Assembly: GCA_023400335.1 (NCBI GenBank)
Contig: JAEXFF010000353.1
Location: forward strand, 1 to 10,515
DNA length: 10,515 bases
Direction: 5' to 3'
From: Bacteroidota bacterium
GTDB lineage: Bacteria > Bacteroidota > Bacteroidia > Bacteroidales > Marinifilaceae
Shown: one piece after another, positions 1-6,436 of the stretch
Numbering within the stretch: the first letter of the stretch is position 1
Layout: every line of letters starts with the position of its first letter
Made by a program: the position numbers and the translations under genes
The notes under the pieces: generated by a model
The model's database searches: none
What the model was told of the DNA's origin: nothing
The model's input: only the letters and a program-made list of their open reading frames with translations

Positions 1-371
1 CTCCTGTATTGACCCGTTTTGACACCGCCATTATCCTGAACCAGCAATCTATGGATAAATTTGAGCCCCAGGTTAAACCAGGCGGGACATTGATCTACGA
101 CCCGAATGGTATTACTCACCATCCGACCCGGAAGGATATCAATATCTATCGGATTGAAGGCGCACGATTAGCTGCAGAAAGCGGTAATCCTAAAATTTTT
201 AATATGATCATTTTAGGGGGATTTTTAAAAGTAAAGCCCATTGTAAAAATTGAGAATGTAGAAAAAGGATTGCAAAAATCATTACCGGCAAGGCATCACA
301 ACTTAATCCCTATGAACATCGAAGCCATACAAACGGGAATGGAACATATAGAAACAGCTAATCAACTATAA
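1..371 (+). CDS. 2-oxoacid:ferredoxin oxidoreductase, gamma subunit (3' part only)
   Basis: This is the C-terminal part of the gamma subunit of a 2-oxoacid (probably 2-oxoglutarate) ferredoxin oxidoreductase, a cytoplasmic enzyme that oxidatively decarboxylates a 2-oxoacid to its acyl-CoA and reduces ferredoxin. About 122 residues are visible in the frame beginning at base 3; the family is usually about 180-190 residues, so roughly the first third lies left of the window. The segment reads SPVL, then a strand ending in ILNQQSMDKF, then VKPGGTLIYD, then GNPKIFNMIILGGFL, which is the usual order of this domain: an Asn-Gln strand, a KPGG turn, and a Gly-Asn-Pro stretch before a hydrophobic helix. 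A TTG at base 9 lies inside the conserved SPVL stretch and is not a start. The other subunits would be upstream, off the window. The preferred 2-oxoacid cannot be told from this fragment. Confidence 0.85.
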   Translation, partial: PVLTRFDTAIILNQQSMDKFEPQVKPGGTLIYDPNGITHHPTRKDINIYRIEGARLAAESGNPKIFNMIILGGFLKVKPIVKIENVEKGLQKSLPARHHNLIPMNIEAIQTGMEHIETANQL

Positions 372-388
372 ACTTCTCTTACCTTACG

Positions 389-424
389 AAAAAGAGTGGC
401 GGGAAATTTCAGCCACTCTTTTTT
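389..424. terminator. Bidirectional intrinsic terminator between convergent genes
   Basis: Bases 392-400 (AAGAGTGGC) pair perfectly with 412-420 (GCCACTCTT) around an 11-base loop. The arms continue as an A run on the left (389-391) and a T run on the right (421-424). Read on the + strand, the hairpin is followed by T residues 18 bases after the oxidoreductase stop. Read on the - strand, it is also followed by a T run, 10 bases past the hydrolase stop. It therefore suits both converging transcripts. Confidence 0.85.
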
Positions 425-433
425 CATATCCTT

Positions 434-1522
434 TTAATTAAAACGGTAGGCAGCCTTTCGCATTTCCCGTTGAGATTTAAACGGACGGGAAGGTTTTAAA
501 TACTTTTCCAGGTATTTATAAATCGAATACCGGATCTCCGTAGCTTTTCTGGTATCTATCCGGTCAAAAGAATGCCCACCGGGAGCTTCCTGAAAAATCT
601 GGTAATCGAACTTTTTCCCGGAAGCTTTTAAAGCCCGTATCATGTGTTCCACCTCGACTACATTTACATCATCATCTGAGGTATTGGTATGGATTAATAC
701 GGGGTCCTTCAGCTTCTCCGCATTCCAGACAGGAGAACGCCTTTTATATTCCGCCATATTATCCCGCGCAGTCTTTCCAATATGATCAGAAAAAATTTTC
801 CGGTAATGGTCCGTAGCATACCCCATGCGTGCAATGACATCGCATACCGGAACACCGGCAAAACCACATTTATACTCACCCGGATAAGTACATAAATTCA
901 TCAGCGTAATCATCCCCCCGTGACTCCATCCCATGATCCCGATACGTTCTTTATCCACACAACTGTAATTTTCTACCATATAATTCCGGCTTGCATACAC
1001 ATCCTGGTTTTCCAGTCCCCCATAATCAATATTCTGATAATAACTATTCCCATATCCCGTACTTCCCCGATATTCCGCGGCCACAACAATATACTCCTGA
1101 GCCATCAGTTCCCGTATTATATGCGCATAATAAGTGGTAAAATCAGAATGGACCCCACTGTGGGCAAATACAATCAGAGGATATTTTTTCGAAGGATCTA
1201 TGCTTTTAGGTATAAATACATACGACCAGAATTTCAAGGGATTATCTGCACCCATGGCAGTCGGATTGGACTTATTGGCTTTAGGAGGCCCACATAAATA
1301 AACTTTATCGATAAAGGCTACATCCCCTACTTTTTCAAACCACAATACATCATCCACCTTTTTCATCACTTCATCAAAAGAATGCCGCATACCCTCATTG
1401 GACTTCTGCAATTCTTTCAATTGTTTAAAAATTTCATTTTCCTGCTGAGCAAAGACCGGCAATAAACCCGCCAATAAGAAAACGCAAATACCACAGATAT
1501 ACCCTACATATTTCATACGCAT
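434..1522 (-). CDS. Exported prolyl-oligopeptidase-type (S9-like) alpha/beta hydrolase
   Basis: This is a 362-residue serine hydrolase of the alpha/beta fold, closest to the catalytic domain of S9 (prolyl oligopeptidase/dipeptidyl peptidase) enzymes. Residues 1-25 form a signal peptide: MRMK, a hydrophobic core, then VFA before QQ, consistent with signal peptidase I cleavage and a periplasmic location. Residues about 28-60 are charged and probably helical. The catalytic domain follows. The nucleophile elbow is GWSHGG (Ser200), the likely acid is Asp283 in SDDDV, and the base is His317 in GGHSF. The long beta-propeller that gates classical S9 peptidases is missing, so larger or non-peptide substrates are possible, and esterase activity cannot be excluded. 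ATG codons at residues 1 and 3 are both usable. It has its own candidate promoter and terminator and so is probably a single-gene unit. The substrate is unknown. Confidence 0.8.
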   Translation of the reverse strand: MRMKYVGYICGICVFLLAGLLPVFAQQENEIFKQLKELQKSNEGMRHSFDEVMKKVDDVLWFEKVGDVAFIDKVYLCGPPKANKSNPTAMGADNPLKFWSYVFIPKSIDPSKKYPLIVFAHSGVHSDFTTYYAHIIRELMAQEYIVVAAEYRGSTGYGNSYYQNIDYGGLENQDVYASRNYMVENYSCVDKERIGIMGWSHGGMITLMNLCTYPGEYKCGFAGVPVCDVIARMGYATDHYRKIFSDHIGKTARDNMAEYKRRSPVWNAEKLKDPVLIHTNTSDDDVNVVEVEHMIRALKASGKKFDYQIFQEAPGGHSFDRIDTRKATEIRYSIYKYLEKYLKPSRPFKSQREMRKAAYRFN

Positions 1523-1543
1523 ACATTTTAATAAGACAATTTA

Positions 1544-1551
1544 CAAATATA
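1544..1551 (-). promoter_or_regulatory. Candidate Bacteroidetes promoter -7 element for the hydrolase gene
   Basis: On the - strand this reads TATATTTG, an exact match to the Bacteroidetes sigma-ABfr -7 consensus TAnnTTTG. Nineteen bases further upstream is TTTC, three of four matches to the -33 TTTG box. The element lies 21 bases from the hydrolase ATG, which gives a leader of about 15 bases, and is downstream of the lipoprotein terminator, as expected for an independent promoter. In A/T-rich DNA such matches also arise by chance. Confidence 0.5.
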
Positions 1552-1595
1552 AAAATTAAATTCTTTTAAAGAAAAATAAGCATAAGACCTCTTCT

Positions 1596-1643
1596 AAAAA
1601 AAATTCCGGTTCTCTGACAGCTGTATCCCTCAGAGAACCGGAA
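1596..1643 (-). terminator. Strong intrinsic terminator of the lipoprotein gene
   Basis: Bases 1604-1617 (TTCCGGTTCTCTGA) are perfectly complementary to 1630-1643, giving a 14-bp stem with a 12-base loop. On the - strand the stem is followed directly by eight T residues (complement of the A run 1596-1603). It begins 24 bases past the stop of the lipoprotein gene and separates it from the hydrolase promoter. Confidence 0.92.
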
Positions 1644-1666
1644 ATTAATTTCCCGTATTACTTATT

Positions 1667-2539
1667 CTAATTTATCATTACAACCAGATATTTAGTTTGT
1701 TTCCAGAAGGCATTCTCATCTTTTACTGTCAAACTCAGCATGCCATCTTCACCAGCTTCCAAAGCGTAAGACTCTTGCGGATGAACAGACAATACTTTTG
1801 CTTTTTTGGAATTTAGAGGAATGGATTTTACTTCTCTGATATCAATATTTTCAAAGGGAGCTTTCTCCACCTGGGCAGAAACAATCGGCGGACAGAACAA
1901 TCCCTGACGGCTGATGACTTCAGCTTCTTTCAGTAATTTCCGGGTACCCACCAGATAATGCCCTTCATGAATAGCCATGTCTTGTTCGGTAATCGTCATT
2001 TTCTGACTGGCCTTTTCCTGATTTAAATTTTCTACATTTTTATTCAATTCTGTAATTTGTCCTTCCTTTACAGCCAATTGTTTTTGAGACTCTGCCAACT
2101 GGGAATTGATTTCATTAATTTTCTGTGTTTTTTCTTCCAGTTCTCCTTTCAGGTTCTCAATTAATTTTTTGAATTCAGCAGACTGCCGCCGATTTTTGCC
2201 TTCCAATTTCTGAATCTGCGTTTTGTAATTTTCAATCGCTTCTGAAACAGCCTGAATATCATTTTTCAACTGTGCTACTTGCTTTTTCGTTTTATTATTC
2301 GTTTTTTCTCCCGATTCAATTGTCAACAATTTTTCTGCCTCCCGGATAGACTGCATACCTGCTGAAATATCATTTAAATCGGCAAACAAACCTTCCATTT
2401 CAGTAGTCTGACTGTTATAAGCCATTTGCAAGGAATCCATCTGTGATTGTAGTGACTTATATTTCTGTGAACTTTCCACGCAACTTCCGAATAAGAATAG
2501 GACGCTTATACTCCCTATCCAAAAAATACTCTTTTTCAT
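1667..2539 (-). CDS. Coiled-coil lipoprotein with a conserved C-terminal domain
   Basis: This 290-residue protein starts with MKKSIFW, a hydrophobic stretch and a lipobox-like LFGSC, making Cys20 the likely lipidated residue and placing the protein in the cell envelope. Residues about 22-190 are rich in Lys, Glu, Gln, Asn and Leu with heptad-like spacing and almost no Pro or Gly, indicating a long alpha-helical coiled coil. Residues about 194-290 form a compact C-terminal domain starting HYLVGTRKLLKE and ending with FWKQTKYLVVMI. I recognise this as a recurrent tail of Bacteroidetes coiled-coil lipoproteins; some relatives are annotated as Cbp1-like collagen-binding adhesins, a link I hold only weakly. 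An in-frame TTG three codons upstream was rejected because the ATG at 2539 gives a standard MKK signal sequence. It stands alone, with a strong terminator and a repeat-rich upstream region. Confidence 0.8.
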   Translation of the reverse strand: MKKSIFWIGSISVLFLFGSCVESSQKYKSLQSQMDSLQMAYNSQTTEMEGLFADLNDISAGMQSIREAEKLLTIESGEKTNNKTKKQVAQLKNDIQAVSEAIENYKTQIQKLEGKNRRQSAEFKKLIENLKGELEEKTQKINEINSQLAESQKQLAVKEGQITELNKNVENLNQEKASQKMTITEQDMAIHEGHYLVGTRKLLKEAEVISRQGLFCPPIVSAQVEKAPFENIDIREVKSIPLNSKKAKVLSVHPQESYALEAGEDGMLSLTVKDENAFWKQTKYLVVMIN

Positions 2540-2651
2540 AATTGTCAATTTTAAGTGTTAATTAAAAAATGCGAACTTGTGCTTTACTTTTAATTAATCA
2601 ATTTGTATACCGAATTTGGCACAAAAAACTAAAAACCTATAAATCAATTTT

Positions 2652-2675
2652 TTAAAAAATATTATAGTTTTTTAA
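2652..2675. repeat. A/T-only inverted repeat upstream of the lipoprotein gene
   Basis: TTAAAAAA (2652-2659) and TTTTTTAA (2668-2675) are perfect 8-bp inverted copies separated by TATTATAG. The site is about 115-135 bases upstream of the lipoprotein ATG and overlaps the start of the GGGGA repeats. It may help set promoter curvature or form a weak hairpin. In such A/T-rich DNA it could equally be chance. I found no clear TAnnTTTG element on the - strand between 2540 and 2700. Confidence 0.4.
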
Positions 2676-2725
2676 TTGGGGAAATTGGGGACTTCTGATT
2701 CTCCTTACTGGGGAATTATTCCCCA
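2674..2725. repeat. Tandem AATTGGGGA repeat plus GGGGAA/TTCCCC palindrome
   Basis: AATTGGGGA occurs twice in direct tandem (2674-2682 and 2683-2691). A third GGGGA sits at 2710-2714 inside TGGGGAATTATTCCCCA (2709-2725), a 7-bp inverted repeat around a three-base centre. G runs stand out in this otherwise A/T-rich gap. The cluster lies upstream of the lipoprotein gene and directly beyond the T run of the butyrate-operon terminator. It could be a protein-binding site controlling the lipoprotein gene, or the palindrome could be a second terminator element; the sequence alone does not decide. Confidence 0.5.
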
Positions 2726-2726
2726 T

Positions 2727-2810
2727 AAAAAAACCTGCTACTTTTCTTCCCTGAAAGCTAAAATCCAAGACAATATCCTAAATTTTATCTTTATTTCGAA
2801 AAGTAGCAGG
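2727..2810 (-). terminator. Two-tier hairpin terminator of the kam-bcd-etf-crt-hbd operon
   Basis: The outer stem is 13 perfect base pairs: CCTGCTACTTTTC (2734-2746) with 2798-2810. Inside it, 2754-2764 pairs with 2782-2792 over 11 positions with one mismatch, around a 17-base loop. On the - strand the structure is followed by seven T residues (complement of 2727-2733). It begins 21 bases past the hbd stop, so it very probably ends the operon. It is longer and more branched than a typical simple terminator. Confidence 0.82.
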
Positions 2811-2831
2811 AAAATTTACTTATGAACAGAT

Positions 2832-3677
2832 CTATTTCCGGTAATCATAAAAACCGATTCCGGTCTTCCGCCCCAGCAAATTAGCCCGTACCATCTTTCG
2901 TAAAAGAGGATGCGGACGATATTTGGAATCACCGAATTCCTGATAAAGCACCTCCATAATAGCTAAACAAACATCCAAACCGATTAGATCGGCCAAGGCC
3001 AATGGCCCCATCGGATGGTTAGCTCCCAATTTCATAGCTTCATCAATTTCTTCTTTAGAGGCCACTCCGTCAGCCAGAATTCCAATCCCTTCGTTAATCA
3101 TGGGGATCAAAATCCGGTTGACAACGAATCCCGGGGCTTCGTTGACGCTTACAGGCACTTTATCCAATTTCTTAGCGATTCCGATCACCTGATCATGAAC
3201 TTCGGGTGCAGTAAGCTGTCCCCGGATCACTTCCACCAACTTCATGGCAGGCACGGGATTAAAGAAATGCATGCCTATCACCTTATCCGGACGGGAAGTC
3301 ACAGCAGCCACCTGAGTCACAGACAAAGAAGAAGTATTCGTGGCCAGAATGGCTTCCGGCTTGCAAATACGATCCAGTAATGTGAAGATTTCACATTTAA
3401 TTCCCATATCCTCCGCTACGGCTTCCACAACCAAATCAGCATCCCGGCAATCTTCATACGACATTGTATCGGTGATAGCTCCCAAAATTCTCTCCTTTTC
3501 AGTTGCTTCCATTTTTCCCTTTTCAACCATACGGGAAAGATTTTTTTCCATTGCTTTATGAGCTTTTGCCAAAGAAGCCTCTGAGCGCCCTTTTAGTAAA
3601 ACCTCAAAACCTGCCTGAGCAAAAACCTGGGCAACTCCGTTACCCATTGTACCTGTACCAATTACACATATTTTCAT
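2832..3677 (-). CDS. hbd: 3-hydroxybutyryl-CoA dehydrogenase
   Basis: Hbd reversibly reduces acetoacetyl-CoA to 3-hydroxybutyryl-CoA in the cytoplasm, the first reductive step from acetyl-CoA units to butyrate. At 281 residues it has normal length. The N-terminal Rossmann fold carries GTGTMG (residues 7-12). The catalytic set is Ser116 (NTSS), His137 (MHFFNP), Glu149 (KLVEV) and Asn187 (FVVNR), with the same spacing as in mammalian L-3-hydroxyacyl-CoA dehydrogenase. The C-terminal domain includes NHPMGPLALADLIGLD and ends GRKTGIGFYDYRK. At the end of the second Rossmann strand, where NAD-specific enzymes have Asp or Glu, this protein reads LLKGRSE; the loss of the acidic residue and the Arg suggest NADPH use (inference). 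It is the last gene of the operon, 53 bases after crt. The ATG at 3677 starts directly at the first Rossmann strand. Confidence 0.93.
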   Translation of the reverse strand: MKICVIGTGTMGNGVAQVFAQAGFEVLLKGRSEASLAKAHKAMEKNLSRMVEKGKMEATEKERILGAITDTMSYEDCRDADLVVEAVAEDMGIKCEIFTLLDRICKPEAILATNTSSLSVTQVAAVTSRPDKVIGMHFFNPVPAMKLVEVIRGQLTAPEVHDQVIGIAKKLDKVPVSVNEAPGFVVNRILIPMINEGIGILADGVASKEEIDEAMKLGANHPMGPLALADLIGLDVCLAIMEVLYQEFGDSKYRPHPLLRKMVRANLLGRKTGIGFYDYRK

Positions 3678-3730
3678 AAGCTTACGGTTTAAAAGCGGTG
3701 AACCACTAATGTCCTCCCTATTGAACTTTA

Positions 3731-4492
3731 TTATTTTTTCTTTTCTAAAAAAGCCTTCATTTGAAGCTTTTGTTCTGTTGTCGCAAAACAGAGCCCGAAA
3801 TAAGTATTTTCAAAAGCTATACCGGTATCGATATCGGTCTCAATTCCTCTGTTAATTGCTTCCTTGGCGTATTTTAAAGCCAAAGGCGGACAGGAAGCAA
3901 TCGCCGATGCCATCGCTTTCGCTTCCGGCAATAATTGATCGGGTTCCGTCACTTTATTTACTAAACCGATCCGGAAAGCCTCTGTCCCATCGATAGGTGT
4001 CCCTGTATAAATTAATTCTTTTGCTTTTCCCAAACCGACTAAACGAGGCAAGCGCTGAGTACCGGAAAAGCCGGGTATAATACCCAAGCCTACTTCCGGC
4101 TGCGCAAATTTAGCCTTAACAGAAGCGATCCGGATATCACAAGCCATTGCCAGTTCACATCCCCCACCTAAAGCATAGCCATTCACAGCTGCTATGACAA
4201 TTTTTTCAGACAATTCAATTTTACGGAACACTGAAGCTCCCAAATAACCGAAAGTCCTTCCCTCCTCTGCATTCAAATTACTCATTTCTGAAATATCAGC
4301 TCCGGCCACAAAAGAACGCCCCGCACCTGTAAGAATAACCACAGTGATCGTTTTGTCGGCTTCCAGCTCATCGAAAACATTTCCCAATTCTTTCAATAGG
4401 GCAGAATTTAAAGCATTCAATGTCTCCGGATGATTGAGGGTCAGCAAACATACAGGTCCTTGTCTCTCTTGCAAAATATATTTATATTCCAT
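3731..4492 (-). CDS. crt: Crotonase (3-hydroxybutyryl-CoA dehydratase / enoyl-CoA hydratase)
   Basis: Crotonase interconverts 3-hydroxybutyryl-CoA and crotonyl-CoA, linking Hbd to Bcd. The 253-residue length is typical of single-domain crotonases. The CoA-binding and oxyanion-hole segments are AGADI (residues 63-67) and ALGGGCELA (107-115). The two catalytic glutamates are Glu113 and Glu133 (QPEVGLGIIPG), 20 residues apart as in rat mitochondrial enoyl-CoA hydratase. GTQRLPRLVG follows as usual. The C-terminal motif, commonly of the form EDQKEGMxAF, reads TEQKLQMKAF here, a mild divergence outside the active-site residues named above. It starts 13 bases after the etfA stop, the tightest junction of the operon, so coupled translation is plausible. 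Membership in this operon favours short-chain butyrate metabolism over general beta-oxidation. Confidence 0.92.
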   Translation of the reverse strand: MEYKYILQERQGPVCLLTLNHPETLNALNSALLKELGNVFDELEADKTITVVILTGAGRSFVAGADISEMSNLNAEEGRTFGYLGASVFRKIELSEKIVIAAVNGYALGGGCELAMACDIRIASVKAKFAQPEVGLGIIPGFSGTQRLPRLVGLGKAKELIYTGTPIDGTEAFRIGLVNKVTEPDQLLPEAKAMASAIASCPPLALKYAKEAINRGIETDIDTGIAFENTYFGLCFATTEQKLQMKAFLEKKK

Positions 4493-4505
4493 TTTCTCTC
4501 TGTTT

Positions 4506-5501
4506 CTATTGGCGGCGTAATTTTTCTGTCAATAAAGGAACTATTTTGCTGACATCCCCTACAATCCCCAAATCAGCTACATTAAAAATAGGGGCATATT
4601 TATCTTTATTGATAGCGATAATAAAATCTGATTCTTCCATACCTGCCAAATGCTGTATCGCTCCGGAAATACCCAATGCAAAATAGACATCCGGACGTAC
4701 CGTTTTTCCTGTCTGTCCGACCTGTCTGTTATGAGGCATTACCCCTGCATCTACCATTGCACGGGAAGAAGAAACTTCAGCACCGATCACACCGGCTAAT
4801 TTCTCCAGCATCCTAAACCCTTCGGTATTCCCCACCCCGCGGCCTCCGGATACGAGCACTTTCGCCTCAGTAATATCAATCAGATTTTTCTGTTCTTTTA
4901 CCGTCTCTAATATACGCACTTTAAATTTAGAACGGTCAAAAGTCACTTTTACATTTTCTACATTCCCCGTACGGGCATCGTCTTTCTTCCCCATTCGCAT
5001 CACTCCCGGACGTACGGTAGACATTTGGGGACGATGTTCTTTACAAAGAATCGTAGCCATCAGATTTCCTCCGAAAGCCGGACGGGTCATCATCAAATCC
5101 CCCTCCTCAGAAATATCCAATCCCGTACAATCTGCCGTCAATCCGGTTTCCAAACGAGCCGACAAACGAGGCCCCAAATCACGGCCAATAGTTGTAGCAC
5201 CCAATAACAAAATAGCCGGCTTATATTCCTGTACTACTTTCGTCACAGCTTGAGCATAAGGTTCCGTAATATAATATACCAACTCCGGAGCATCTATGCA
5301 CAATACGGTATCCGCCCCGTACGCAATCAAATCCGCTGCCTTTGGGGTAATTTCATAACCTGCTAAAATGGCGACTACTTTTTGATTTAACCTGTCAGCA
5401 AGCTCCCGTGCTTTCCCTAAAAGTTCAAAGGCCACCGGTTGAATGACACCTTCCCGCTGCTCTACAAAAACGTAGACATCTTTATATTGAGATTTATCCA
5501 T
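4506..5501 (-). CDS. etfA: Electron transfer flavoprotein, alpha subunit
   Basis: EtfA pairs with EtfB to carry electrons to or from acyl-CoA dehydrogenase Bcd. I start it at the ATG at 5501 (MDKSQYKDVYVF, 331 residues). An in-frame TTG 30 bases upstream would add a leader of hydrophobic and Asn residues (LYFLIFNN) unlike the family. The N-terminal domain (about 1-190) has the alpha/beta fold of the ETF superfamily, including GATTIGRDLGPRLSARL. The C-terminal FAD domain has GGRGVG (219-224), SSSRAMVDAG (244-253), RQVGQTGKTV (259-268), GISGAIQHLAGM (277-288) and AINKDKYAPIF (296-306), the standard FAD-binding run. There is no ferredoxin-like extension. It lies 72 bases after etfB. With Bcd it could form an electron-bifurcating complex that uses NADH and reduces ferredoxin, as in Clostridium kluyveri; this is inferred from context. 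Confidence 0.94.
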   Translation of the reverse strand: MDKSQYKDVYVFVEQREGVIQPVAFELLGKARELADRLNQKVVAILAGYEITPKAADLIAYGADTVLCIDAPELVYYITEPYAQAVTKVVQEYKPAILLLGATTIGRDLGPRLSARLETGLTADCTGLDISEEGDLMMTRPAFGGNLMATILCKEHRPQMSTVRPGVMRMGKKDDARTGNVENVKVTFDRSKFKVRILETVKEQKNLIDITEAKVLVSGGRGVGNTEGFRMLEKLAGVIGAEVSSSRAMVDAGVMPHNRQVGQTGKTVRPDVYFALGISGAIQHLAGMEESDFIIAINKDKYAPIFNVADLGIVGDVSKIVPLLTEKLRRQ

Positions 5502-5573
5502 ATTATTAAAAATTAAAAAATATAACGACACCGTTGAAAAATATTGTTTGTTCTTTTTCCCGGTCGCTATCCA

Positions 5574-6356
5574 TTAAATAATAAATTTTTCTTTCAATTT
5601 GCTCACAATAATATCCGCAGCCTCTTCCGGCTCTACTTCATACACCTTCCCGGCTGCTTTCACCCCTTTGGTAAAAGATTTAAATACCCGGGTAGGAGAA
5701 CCATTCAAACCCAATTTCTTTTCATCCACGCGAACGTTGCTGAAATTCCAAATTTCCACTTCTTTGGAGTAAGCCTCTACAATTCCCCGTACGGACATAT
5801 AACGGGCTTTATTAGCGGTAGCTAAAACCGTTACCACACAGGGAGCATCTACCTGCAGGACCTGATAACCTTCTTCTGTCGATTTCTTAATCGTAAACGT
5901 TTTTTCTCCGTCATATTTCAAATCTTCGACATAAGTCACCTGAGGCAAATCCAAATGCTCGGCAATCTGGGGTCCAACCTGAGCCGTATCTCCGTCAATA
6001 GCCTGACGTCCGGTAATAATCAGATCGTATTCCAACATCCGTAAAGCCCCGGCAATTGCATTAGAAGTTGCCAGCGTATCCGCCCCGGCAAATTTTCTAT
6101 CACTCAGATGGATCGCCCGGTCTACCCCCATCGCAAAAGCTTCCCGTAAAATTTCATCGGCCTGAGGGGGACCCATTGTGATGACAGTCACTTCCGCTCC
6201 GTATTTATCCTTTAATTGCAAAGCCATTTCCAAACCACCCTTATCGTCCGGATTCATAATACTGGGAACTCCGTCCCGAATCAATGTACCCGTAACAGGA
6301 TCCAGCTTAATCTCCGTTGTATCCGGTACTTGCTTGATGCAAACAACTATTTTCAT
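5574..6356 (-). CDS. etfB: Electron transfer flavoprotein, beta subunit
   Basis: EtfB is the smaller subunit of the electron transfer flavoprotein serving Bcd. It binds AMP in conventional ETFs and a second FAD in bifurcating ones. I start it at the ATG at 6356 (MKIVVCIKQVPDT, 260 residues), the usual family N-terminus; an in-frame TTG 27 bases upstream was rejected. Visible signatures are NPDDKGGLEMAL (35-46), ITGRQAIDGDTAQVGP (114-129) with the nucleotide-contacting Asp-Gly-Asp-Thr, ANKARYMSVRGI (181-192), and the C-terminal arm rich in Glu and Lys that wraps EtfA in the family. Length fits the family at about 250-270. It is 80 bases downstream of bcd and precedes etfA, the common etfB-etfA order. 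Whether its nucleotide is AMP or FAD cannot be settled by eye. Confidence 0.94.
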   Translation of the reverse strand: MKIVVCIKQVPDTTEIKLDPVTGTLIRDGVPSIMNPDDKGGLEMALQLKDKYGAEVTVITMGPPQADEILREAFAMGVDRAIHLSDRKFAGADTLATSNAIAGALRMLEYDLIITGRQAIDGDTAQVGPQIAEHLDLPQVTYVEDLKYDGEKTFTIKKSTEEGYQVLQVDAPCVVTVLATANKARYMSVRGIVEAYSKEVEIWNFSNVRVDEKKLGLNGSPTRVFKSFTKGVKAAGKVYEVEPEEAADIIVSKLKEKFII

Positions 6357-6404
6357 CTTTATCTGTATTTTCTGTTTATTCAAAATATTTTTCTATCGCT
6401 GTGA

Positions 6405-6426
6405 AAAAAACAAGCCCATGTTTTTT
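6405..6426 (-). other. Weak hairpin in the bcd-etfB intergenic gap
   Basis: AAAAAACA (6405-6412) pairs with TGTTTTTT (6419-6426) around a six-base loop (AGCCCA). On the - strand the downstream arm itself supplies the T run. With only two G-C-type pairs it is weak. It could reduce read-through or mark a processing site between bcd and etfB, or have no function. Confidence 0.25.
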
Positions 6427-6436
6427 ATAACCTTCT

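Noticed and set aside
9..11. TTG as a start for a 120-residue + strand protein
   Set aside because: The frame is open to the window edge and the preceding codons (SPV) continue the conserved gamma-subunit sequence, so the gene begins off the window.
920..1297. 125-residue + strand open frame inside the hydrolase gene
   Set aside because: It is antisense to a well-supported gene, has no recognisable domain, and its composition mirrors the opposite frame.
2549..2831. A small gene or riboswitch in the longest intergenic gap
   Set aside because: No plausible reading frame with a start context was seen, and the structure present is explained as a terminator plus short repeats; no known riboswitch core, including cobalamin type, was recognised.
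3678..3730. AGGGAGG-like purine run upstream of hbd as a ribosome binding site
   Set aside because: It lies about 40 bases from the ATG, too far to act, and these genes otherwise lack Shine-Dalgarno sequences, as is usual in Bacteroidetes.
5502..5531. Upstream TTG starts for etfA (and likewise for etfB, bcd and the lipoprotein gene)
   Set aside because: In each case a nearby ATG gives the family's usual N-terminus, while the TTG adds an atypical leader.
6381..6390. TATTTTG on the - strand upstream of etfB as an internal promoter
   Set aside because: It is one base short of the TAnnTTTG spacing and has no convincing -33 box; A/T-rich leaders give such near-matches often.
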